A stretch of 39,614 nt of DNA from a virus. The translations under genes and the position numbers were made by a program. This document shows, piece after piece, positions 14,485-19,656 of the stretch. How positions within the stretch are numbered: the stretch's first letter is position 1; each line of letters starts with the position of its first letter. Location: the IMG/VR virus record IMGVR_UViG_3300000956_000096, positions 1-39,614 of that record. One strand, written 5' to 3'. The notes beneath the pieces are model-generated. The model worked only from the letters and a program-made list of their open reading frames with translations. It ran no database searches and was not told the DNA's origin.

Positions 14485-14796
14485 TTATTTGCTCCTCTTG
14501 AAATATGGTTTCAGTTCTTCTTCAAATCGCTTGGCTGACTTGGCCACCACCATTTCCATTATTGGACTAATCGGCCTGTCACAACCGACAAACACTTTGG
14601 TATTGCCATCACCGCTGGAAGTGATGAAATGGATTTTCTTCTGATTAAAAGAAGTCCTCATCATCTTTTCGTTGAAGTAGTTATGCAATCGGCGCGCTAT
14701 CAGTGAGGCCATCTGGTAGTCTTTGAACTGGCCGATGAACTTTTCATGTTTCTCCATTCCTGGAAAACGTTGTTCTTTATTCATTCTCTTATTCAT
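14485..14796 (-). CDS. Hypothetical basic 103-aa protein
   Basis: Starts MNKRMNKEQRFPGMEKHEKF, preceded by ATAGGAGACTGAACA, the same leader sequence as the gene at 13690-14046. The protein is helical and basic (QMASLIARRLHNYFNEKMMR). A strand-rich centre (KKIHFITSSGDGNTKVFVG) and a basic C-terminal helix follow. No family recognised. Confidence 0.7.
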   Translation of the reverse strand: MNKRMNKEQRFPGMEKHEKFIGQFKDYQMASLIARRLHNYFNEKMMRTSFNQKKIHFITSSGDGNTKVFVGCDRPISPIMEMVVAKSAKRFEEELKPYFKRSK

Positions 14797-14826
14797 TGTT
14801 CAGTCTCCTATTGTTTGGTGTTGTTC

Positions 14827-15093
14827 TTAGTGTGCGTATTCAGTGAACACGTCATCGGTATGTTTGTAATCCAAGTCACTCTGTTTCACTTCGAGAATGG
14901 CTGGCTTGTGTTCGGCCTTTATAATGTAGCAGTTATGTGGAGCGCCGCTGGTGTCCTTATCGCCATACAGCCACAAGTCACCAACACCGCTTCCCTTGCT
15001 ATCATTGTTGATTTCAACAGCGTCAAAGCCATATATATCAATCTTGACTTTCTTACCACTCTTCTTTGTAACCCGAATTGTAATTTTCAACAT
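14827..15093 (-). CDS. Hypothetical 88-aa protein
   Basis: Start chosen at MLKITIRVTKKSGKKVKIDI (15093), with ATAGGAGATTATACA before it. A basic N-terminal beta-hairpin is followed by YGFDAVEINNDSKGSG and then CYIIKAEHKPAILEVKQ. It is a small beta-rich domain. No family recognised. It lies directly downstream of hairpin module copy B. Confidence 0.7.
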   Translation of the reverse strand: MLKITIRVTKKSGKKVKIDIYGFDAVEINNDSKGSGVGDLWLYGDKDTSGAPHNCYIIKAEHKPAILEVKQSDLDYKHTDDVFTEYAH

Positions 15094-15124
15094 TGTATAA
15101 TCTCCTATTGGTTTGGTCAGTGTT

Positions 15125-15201
15125 TGGTTAGCCAATCATCAGTATATAAGTAACCATCTTATATAGACAGACCAGCTTGCATCCCCGCTGGCTGGTCTGT
15201 T
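15125..15201 (-). other. Two-hairpin intercistronic module, copy B
   Basis: On the minus-strand RNA the first hairpin pairs 15167-15176 with 15191-15200 (ACAGACCAGC/GCTGGTCTGT, perfect 10 bp). The second pairs 15143-15150 with 15158-15165 (TATATAAG/CTTATATA, perfect 8 bp). It is followed by ACTGATGATTGGC, AACC and GACCAAACC, as in copy A (14087-14146). Confidence 0.65.
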
Positions 15202-15251
15202 TCGGCATATTGTTTTGTTTATTCAATTGTCAGTAACTGGTGTTACTGTTA

Positions 15252-15644
15252 TTACTTGGTGACTGTCGCGCGCTTGGCCGACTTGGCCACCATTCCCGGA
15301 ACAGCCACACCAATCCCATTATTCACAACGGGCTTGACTGCTTTGGTTACCTTCTTGGTAACAGGCTTGACCACCGGTTTGACAGTGGCTTTGACCGCTG
15401 TCTTGGTAACCTTGTTGGCCACCTTCTCCGTCACCTTCGCTTCAATTTTCTTGGCGATGATGTTGGCCGGTTTGTGAGCAGGGCAGAAGTGTGTGTTAGC
15501 ATTCTTCCAGCGCCAATCACTGTTGATGGCGAGGACATAACCCTTGCGGCGAGAACGAACACCTTCAACGGTCAAGACCGCTTTGCACTTGGCGAAATTG
15601 CAACCGATGGTGGTGGTGTTGGCTTTGGTATTGATAGTAATCAT
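15252..15644 (-). CDS. Zinc-finger plus H1-like tail protein (paralog of 4170-4445)
   Basis: A 130-residue protein. The N-terminal zinc domain has IGCNFAKCKAVL (Cys near residues 15 and 20), then WRWKNANTHFCPAH near 44-57. The long C-terminal tail (from about residue 60) is a low-complexity run of K, V, T, A and P repeats such as KVTKTAVKATVKPVV. The tail resembles eukaryote-like histone H1 or bacterial AlgP/HU-tail repeats, which bind DNA nonspecifically. It is the longer of two paralogs here. ATAAGGAAACTATCTA precedes the start. I infer a DNA-compacting or regulatory role. Confidence 0.8.
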   Translation of the reverse strand: MITINTKANTTTIGCNFAKCKAVLTVEGVRSRRKGYVLAINSDWRWKNANTHFCPAHKPANIIAKKIEAKVTEKVANKVTKTAVKATVKPVVKPVTKKVTKAVKPVVNNGIGVAVPGMVAKSAKRATVTK

Positions 15645-15695
15645 TAGATAGTTTCCTTATATTGTTTGTATGGTTTGGATTTGACGATTGAACTT

Positions 15696-15727
15696 GCTTT
15701 CACTTTGTTTGCACAGGCTTTCACTTT
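15696..15727. repeat. Direct repeat GCTTTCACTTT, spaced 21 bp
   Basis: Exact copies at 15696-15706 and 15717-15727, start-to-start 21 bases, which is two DNA helical turns. They lie between the end of the gene at 15726-16022 and the gene at 15252-15644. The spacing suits a protein-binding site pair, for example an operator. No known operator matches. Confidence 0.5.
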
Positions 15728-16022
15728 ATATGTTTGCTGTTTCCTCCTGTTTATACTGTTCAATGTTTGGCGCTGACTGAACCGTTATTTCAGCATAGTC
15801 AAAAGAACTTTCATTCCAGCGGTAGTATTCATATAAACCACGTTGTACTCTTATCTCAATCCGCTGGTTATCCCGCTTCCATGTTTTCACACTGGTCACT
15901 TTGAAGCGAGCCGGTGTGTTATCCGCATTGGGTTTGGCGTCACTATGGTTCAACACCGTTCCAGCCTTCAGTAACTGGCTGGCCATTTCAAACGTAAGAA
16001 CTATTTTATTCGTCATCATCAT
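15726..16022 (-). CDS. Hypothetical 98-aa protein
   Basis: The start lies at one of three consecutive ATG codons (16022, 16019 or 16016), inside the acidic end of the zinc-ribbon gene upstream, with GAAAGCGAG just before. It reads MMMTNKIVLTFEMASQLLKA and later RIEIRVQRGLYEYYRW. It has strands plus one helix and no recognised motif. The 17-base overlap indicates translational coupling. Confidence 0.65.
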   Translation of the reverse strand: MMMTNKIVLTFEMASQLLKAGTVLNHSDAKPNADNTPARFKVTSVKTWKRDNQRIEIRVQRGLYEYYRWNESSFDYAEITVQSAPNIEQYKQEETANI

Positions 16023-16194
16023 TCTCGCTTTCTTCAACACCGTTGAACTCATCAACCTGTTCGTTCGCGCTCTTGTGGCTGGAGTGGTTGTACTTGAAAC
16101 CACAATTCCTACACGTATAAGACCAGCCACCACGCTGAGTGTAATCGCTCTCAGCTAAATCCCGTTCACAGTTATCGCAGTTATGACCCTTCAT
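16006..16194 (-). CDS. Zinc-ribbon mini-protein with acidic tail
   Basis: A 62-residue protein with two CxxC pairs, NCDNCERDL and YTCRNCGFKY (residues 6, 9, 28 and 31), typical of a zinc ribbon. It ends in an acidic tail (GVEESENDDDE). AGGAGGATGAAAC precedes the ATG. Zinc ribbons like this often bind nucleic acid or RNA polymerase. The partner is unknown. Confidence 0.78.
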   Translation of the reverse strand: MKGHNCDNCERDLAESDYTQRGGWSYTCRNCGFKYNHSSHKSANEQVDEFNGVEESENDDDE

Positions 16195-16208
16195 GTTTCA
16201 TCCTCCTG

Positions 16209-16490
16209 TCAGTTATAAGCCAGAGCGACAGTAACCACGTTCACTTCATTTTCATTGGCTACTCTTGTTATGGCGTAAACCTTATTACCCTTCACCTTAC
16301 CGTTTGTGGCTGTCGAGTCTTGAACTTCAACCACCTTGTCCAGCGTGGTGATAAGAACACGTTGTTCGCCGTTCCGTAATGGTTTGTTTACCAACACTGT
16401 TTGAACAGTGCCATAATCAACAACACCGCTCAGTCGGCCGAATAAACGTTCAATCGCATGATTGCTAAATTGTACATAATTGGTATTCAT
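16209..16490 (-). CDS. DUF4258-like small protein
   Basis: A 93-residue protein starting MNTNYVQFSNHAIERLFGRL. The HAxERLxxR start, followed by a helix and several strands, resembles DUF4258 and related RelE-superfamily-like small proteins. The match is short and I cannot identify catalytic residues. ATAGGAGACCGACCA precedes the ATG. It could be an RNase-like toxin relative or simply a structural homolog. Confidence 0.62.
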   Translation of the reverse strand: MNTNYVQFSNHAIERLFGRLSGVVDYGTVQTVLVNKPLRNGEQRVLITTLDKVVEVQDSTATNGKVKGNKVYAITRVANENEVNVVTVALAYN

Positions 16491-16514
16491 TGGTCGGTCT
16501 CCTATAATATAGTA

Positions 16515-16540
16515 GGAGCCAGCTTGGTAGGGCTGGCTCC
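16515..16540 (-). other. 9-bp perfect intercistronic hairpin
   Basis: GGAGCCAGC (16515-16523) pairs with GCTGGCTCC (16532-16540). The 8-base loop on the transcribed strand is CCTACCAA, related to the GGCTTACCAC loop family downstream. No T-run. Confidence 0.65.
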
Positions 16541-16553
16541 CTGTTGTTCATTG

Positions 16554-16895
16554 TTAGAACGGTATTAATTTCAAGTGGTCTTTGTTGGTGTTGCTAAGCC
16601 ATTCCACTTCATAGTTACCGTATGGCGTCTCGATTGTTCCACCAACTTCAATCAGTGTTCGTTCAACCTTTGGCTCTGGTCTGAGCGATATGATGGCCGC
16701 TTCAGCGTAACCGGTTGCCCGACTACCGCTATAATCAAGACCACGTTTCGTCGGTGTGATTTCAATCATCAGTTCATATGACCAGCGGATAAACTCGCCT
16801 CCATGTAACGGTCTCATCACATCAACTTTCAAGAGCGCCACTGGTGTTCCATAATCTTCGTTCGTTGTCCATTGTTCATTGTTCAGGTTAGTCAT
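16554..16895 (-). CDS. Hypothetical 113-aa protein
   Basis: Start chosen at MTNLNNEQWTTNEDYG (16895) because AGGAGACCTACA lies before it. The longer frame upstream overlaps the next gene's region without a site. The protein is beta-rich (WSYELMIEITPTKRG; TLIEVGGTIETPYGNYEVEW). No family recognised. Confidence 0.7.
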   Translation of the reverse strand: MTNLNNEQWTTNEDYGTPVALLKVDVMRPLHGGEFIRWSYELMIEITPTKRGLDYSGSRATGYAEAAIISLRPEPKVERTLIEVGGTIETPYGNYEVEWLSNTNKDHLKLIPF

Positions 16896-16905
16896 TGTAG
16901 GTCTC

Positions 16906-17094
16906 CTATTGGTTGTCATTCTGATTGAATATTTCAAAGTCGGTGAAGCGGTAAACTTCAATGCCCGACTGTTGTTTCAGTTCAGCCATGAAGTTATCAC
17001 GTTCTTCCTTTGTTTCAAAAGAAGCGGCGGACTTTATAACCTTGCCATCAGTGTTTGTTTTCTTCCAGTGTACTGTGTATACGTTTTTGTCCAT
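16906..17094 (-). CDS. Hypothetical 62-aa protein
   Basis: Start chosen at MDKNVYTVHWKKTNTDGKV (17094), with ATGGAGACTGAATAAC before it. It has strands, then a helix (TKEERDNFMAELKQQSG), then a strand ending in FNQNDNQ. The compact alpha/beta layout is typical of small phage accessory proteins. No family recognised. Confidence 0.7.
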   Translation of the reverse strand: MDKNVYTVHWKKTNTDGKVIKSAASFETKEERDNFMAELKQQSGIEVYRFTDFEIFNQNDNQ

Positions 17095-17123
17095 GTTATT
17101 CAGTCTCCATTTCATTATGTCAT

Positions 17124-17148
17124 CAAACAAAGTGGTAAGCCTTGTTTG
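17124..17148 (-). other. Hairpin with GGCTTACCACT loop
   Basis: CAAACAA (17124-17130) pairs with TTGTTTG (17142-17148). The 11-base loop on the minus strand is GGCTTACCACT, followed by TGATGACATAA. The next hairpin (17379-17407) has the same loop core and the same TGATGACATAA tail with a different stem. Confidence 0.6.
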
Positions 17149-17158
17149 GTTATCAATT

Positions 17159-17359
17159 TTATTCAGCTAACTTTCTCAACTTGCGGACAATATCTTTTTT
17201 ATTCTCGTCATTGAATTCGCTCAGGACAAAATCAGGTATCAATTCTTTGATTTTCTCCTGAGTGTGAGTGTGAAGTAAACCCCATAGGCTCTTCACTTCG
17301 ATTATATCTTCCAATCTTTCAGCTATCATCTGAATAATTATTTTCTCATTGGTATTCAT
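17159..17359 (-). CDS. Hypothetical helical 66-aa protein
   Basis: Starts MNTNEKIIIQMIAERLEDII, preceded by CAGGAGATTATAAA. It is almost entirely helical with several charged faces. 'NDENKKDIVRKLRKLAE' ends it as an amphipathic helix. Possibly a small bundle or protein-binding peptide. No family recognised. Confidence 0.7.
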   Translation of the reverse strand: MNTNEKIIIQMIAERLEDIIEVKSLWGLLHTHTQEKIKELIPDFVLSEFNDENKKDIVRKLRKLAE

Positions 17360-17378
17360 TTTATAATCTCCTGTTGTT

Positions 17379-17407
17379 ATGTCATCAACACTGGTGGTAA
17401 GCCGGTG
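17379..17407 (-). other. Second GGCTTACCAC-loop hairpin
   Basis: On the minus strand the loop is GGCTTACCACC, between CACC and AGTG with CAA/TTG outside. The stem sequence differs from the one at 17124-17148, while the loop core and the following TGATGACATAA are the same. The stem is weaker (one mismatch and a bulge). Confidence 0.5.
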
Positions 17408-17416
17408 CTGGTTGTC

Positions 17417-17620
17417 TTATTCCTGTATTCGACTTTCAGCTATCTTGATAATCTCTTCAATTGTGTAGGCGCTTATATTATTCGTTCCGTATAAACCCTG
17501 TTGTCTCATCTGGTTGGCCAGTACACCAGCAAAGTAAAAGTACCCATCGCCTTTGACCAGTTCCAACTGACCATCAAACTTCTTGGCCAATTCTTTATTC
17601 ACTTTCTTTATTGTTATCAT
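17417..17620 (-). CDS. Hypothetical 67-aa protein, first gene of the leftward operon
   Basis: Start chosen at MITIKKVNKELAKKFDGQLE (17620), with AAGGAGACTATAAA before it. A longer frame to 17803 covers the structured leader and lacks a ribosome site. It is a basic start followed by a compact alpha/beta pattern (DGYFYFAGVLANQMRQQG). It is the gene nearest the divergence region, hence probably the first translated from the leftward promoter. Confidence 0.72.
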   Translation of the reverse strand: MITIKKVNKELAKKFDGQLELVKGDGYFYFAGVLANQMRQQGLYGTNNISAYTIEEIIKIAESRIQE

Positions 17621-17651
17621 TTTATAGTCTCCTTGTGTTTGGTTATTCAAA

Positions 17652-17725
17652 ACAAGTGAAGCCCGAATTGAACGGGCTATCAGGCTTACTAAACTTTTCA
17701 ACCTGACGTCAACCAGACCACTTGT
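17652..17725 (-). promoter_or_regulatory. Predicted three-way-junction leader upstream of the first leftward gene
   Basis: On the minus-strand RNA, closing stem ACAAGTG/CACTTGT joins 17719-17725 with 17652-17658. Inside are two hairpins: CAGGTT/AGCCTG (one G-U) with a 13-base loop, and AGCCCG/CGGGCT with a 7-base loop. The structure ends about 20 bases before the AAGGAGA ribosome site. The architecture is riboswitch-like, but I recognise no known aptamer. Confidence 0.5.
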
Positions 17726-17738
17726 AAAAACTTTTTTA

Positions 17739-17757
17739 GTGTCAATCACGTTGACAC
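17739..17757. promoter_or_regulatory. Perfect dyad GTGTCAA-N5-TTGACAC
   Basis: A 7-5-7 perfect inverted repeat (17739-17745, 17751-17757) just upstream of the predicted leader of the first leftward gene. TTGACAC includes a -35-like TTGACA on the minus strand, but no clear -10 follows at 16-18 bases. A second shorter dyad GTGTAA-N4-TTACAC is at 17808-17823. These look like repressor operators rather than RNA elements. The repressor is unknown. Confidence 0.5.
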
Positions 17758-17823
17758 AATCACGACCCAGTCTGCAACTTCCTGAGTCCCACAATTTATT
17801 CAATAAGGTGTAATCGCTTACAC

Positions 17824-18508
17824 TCTAGTCTTAGCCGTTCATACGACAACGTCCGTCGTTTTTCGCTTGGTCGTGTTACATAGTGTTGGAGCGGGGATTT
17901 GCTTAGAAGGGTTCAGCACCACTTGCTAAGTCCACTGTTCATCACTATATTGTAACCGGTTCAGCGGATGTCCTCTTCTGGACACCAGCCACAAAACACT
18001 CTCGTTTCTTTTGGCGTGTTTTGTGTTAGCCCATAAAACAACAAAGGCCACTATATAATAGTGGGGGGTTAGTTATTTATGGGCTTTCGACAATCTCAAA
18101 TTTTTATATGTGGGGGTTATATGTTAGGCTTCGCTACCACTTCGTGTTCTGGGTTAATTATTACGTTGGGCTGTTTTTTAGGTTTAGCGTTTATTAGTGT
18201 TACCACTTTTTACCGGCTGGTTCATCAAACTTTTTCCAGCTCCAAAAACAACTTTCGATTTTTCTCACCATTTCGCTCGCTTCACATTTCGGGCTTTGGC
18301 CATCCAGCCACTTGTACCCGTTTGTTGGGCTTCCCCCCTGCCCTCCAACGACCCAATTAAACCACATGCCTCATATTTTGACAAGGTTTAGCAAGGTCTA
18401 AAATCAGTCCAGTTTTCGGGTTTGAAAGGTGGATACCTGGTAGTGACCCTGACCAGTTTGGGCGCTGGTGGCCGGTTTTTGTGTTTTTGGCTCCCTGTGT
18501 ACAAAACA
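17824..18508. other. Non-coding divergence region with nested inverted repeats
   Basis: No convincing gene. A 93-codon plus-strand frame near 18079-18360 and an overlapping one lack conservation signals and are low-complexity. Structures include ACGAC/GTCGT followed by TTTTT near 17843-17863 (weak plus-strand terminator) and the 10-bp stem CACAAAACAC (17990-17999) with GTGTTTTGTG (18016-18025). A nested element combines AGCCCATAAA/TTTATGGGCT (18028-18037, 18076-18085) and CCACTAT/ATAGTGG (18048-18054, 18058-18064). The region separates the two transcription units. Confidence 0.55.
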
Positions 18509-18819
18509 CGATACACTCAATACACTCAATACACTCAGTAGAGTACATGTGTGAATGTATGTATTATATATATATAAATAATATCTCCCCCCATAAGAAA
18601 GAACTTACAACCATATAAACCTATAACACCACATATATCCATACTCTTTTTTAGTTAGGTACTTACTGGTGTATCCAGTGTATCGGGTGTATCGTGTTTA
18701 TGGTACAGGGACTAAAAATCGACTTTTTTGACCCAAAATAAAAAAGACTATAAATACAGTGCTTTTTATTTTCACTTGTATCCAGTGTATTGAGTGTATC
18801 CAGTGTATTGAGTGTATTA
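18509..18819. repeat. Three clusters of a 9-bp iteron around an AT-rich core
   Basis: Cluster 1, minus orientation: 18509-18544 (CAATACACT units, 3 clear plus 1 diverged). Cluster 2, plus orientation: 18668-18694 (RGTGTATCS, 3 units). Cluster 3, plus: 18775-18819 (5 units, AGTGTATTG/AGTGTATCC). Clusters 2 and 3 are each followed by TGGTACAGG. Between clusters 1 and 2 lies an AT-rich stretch (ATTATATATATATAAATAATAT). This layout resembles an iteron origin or a terminase packaging site. It lies directly before the small terminase gene. Confidence 0.7.
18727..18754 (+). promoter_or_regulatory. Possible rightward promoter
   Basis: TTTGAC at 18727-18732 and TATAAA at 18749-18754 are separated by 16 bases, or TTGACC by 15. 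The spacer is A-rich. It would drive the structural operon from within the iteron region. The host sigma factor preference is unknown, so this is tentative. Confidence 0.35.
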
Positions 18820-18837
18820 ATTGGTACAGGAATAGCG

Positions 18838-19656
18838 ATGGGGTGGTGGGGTTATAGACCCAGCCGAGGTAAGATGGACTCTATGTCACCCACAAAACGA
18901 ACTTCCAAACCACATTTCCAAAATCATAATCGTCCACTTACTCTGGATGATAACCCGCTGGGAACAGTCAACAAGCAGACAAGCCAGCCCAAATCAGCCA
19001 AGTCAGAAGAGGGTAATGGTGTTGGCCACAAGTCGGAAGGGTTTTCCAACACTGACAGTGCCACTAGACAGGAAGACACCGGTTCAAATCCTTTATCGGC
19101 CAGCGCCACACAACGGTCAGATAACGGTGTGAAGGATTTCCAAACTCTGGATGATGTCCCAGAGAAGCTGGATAGGTTTGGTCGGCCAATGCCAAAGACA
19201 GAACACCTTGTCCCATATCATTATAAGAAGGGTCAGAGTGGGAACCCATCTGGTCGGCAGAAAGATGTTGTTAGAGCCATTGGCCAACAGATAGCTGCTC
19301 GCAAGATTTCCAAGGCTCTGAAACCCAAAGAGAGGGAGATGGCCGAGCAGATGGGGTTTGACACCAGTGAGATTACACTGCTTGAGAACTTGATGCTGAA
19401 GCTGGCCATGTCAGCGAACCCGATGAAGGTGGCGCTCTTCCTGGAACGCACTTTTGGAAAAGTGCCTAACATCAATATCAATGCTGAAATGGATGCAACA
19501 CTGGTGGCACGTTTCAGACAGAAGTTTACAGATAGTGAACTGCAAGCAATAGCCAATGGGGAAAGCCCAATGGACATACTCTTCGAAAAGTTGCCAGACA
19601 TAGATGAAAGCCCAATGAGTGATGATATGGTTGATGGGTCATTCATCAATGAATAA
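18838..19656 (+). CDS. Putative small terminase subunit, DUF5681-containing
   Basis: The ATG at 18838 has AGGA 6 bases upstream. A second possible start, MDSMSPTKRT at 18874, follows GAGGT more closely. Reading back to a TTG at 18790 would translate iteron sequence and is rejected. The N-terminal 100 residues are polar and low-complexity. The centre has YHYKKGQSGNPSGRQK, the DUF5681 signature, common in proteins encoded just before large terminases. A helical C-terminal part follows (NLMLKLAMSANPMKVALFLE). It overlaps the large terminase gene. It probably recognises phage DNA, possibly the adjacent iterons. Confidence 0.75.
   Translation: MGWWGYRPSRGKMDSMSPTKRTSKPHFQNHNRPLTLDDNPLGTVNKQTSQPKSAKSEEGNGVGHKSEGFSNTDSATRQEDTGSNPLSASATQRSDNGVKDFQTLDDVPEKLDRFGRPMPKTEHLVPYHYKKGQSGNPSGRQKDVVRAIGQQIAARKISKALKPKEREMAEQMGFDTSEITLLENLMLKLAMSANPMKVALFLERTFGKVPNININAEMDATLVARFRQKFTDSELQAIANGESPMDILFEKLPDIDESPMSDDMVDGSFINE

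Noticed and set aside
17843-17863. ACGAC/GTCGT with TTTTT as a true terminator
   Set aside because: The stem is only 5 bp and points along the plus strand, where no upstream gene needs termination; kept only as a weak note.
18079-18391. 93- and 64-codon plus-strand frames in the divergence region
   Set aside because: The two frames overlap each other, the sequence is low-complexity, and it lies in a region full of inverted repeats; no conserved motif.
18540-18600. Leftward promoter in the AT-rich core
   Set aside because: TATATA-type sequence alone is not enough; no -35 partner at suitable spacing on the minus strand.
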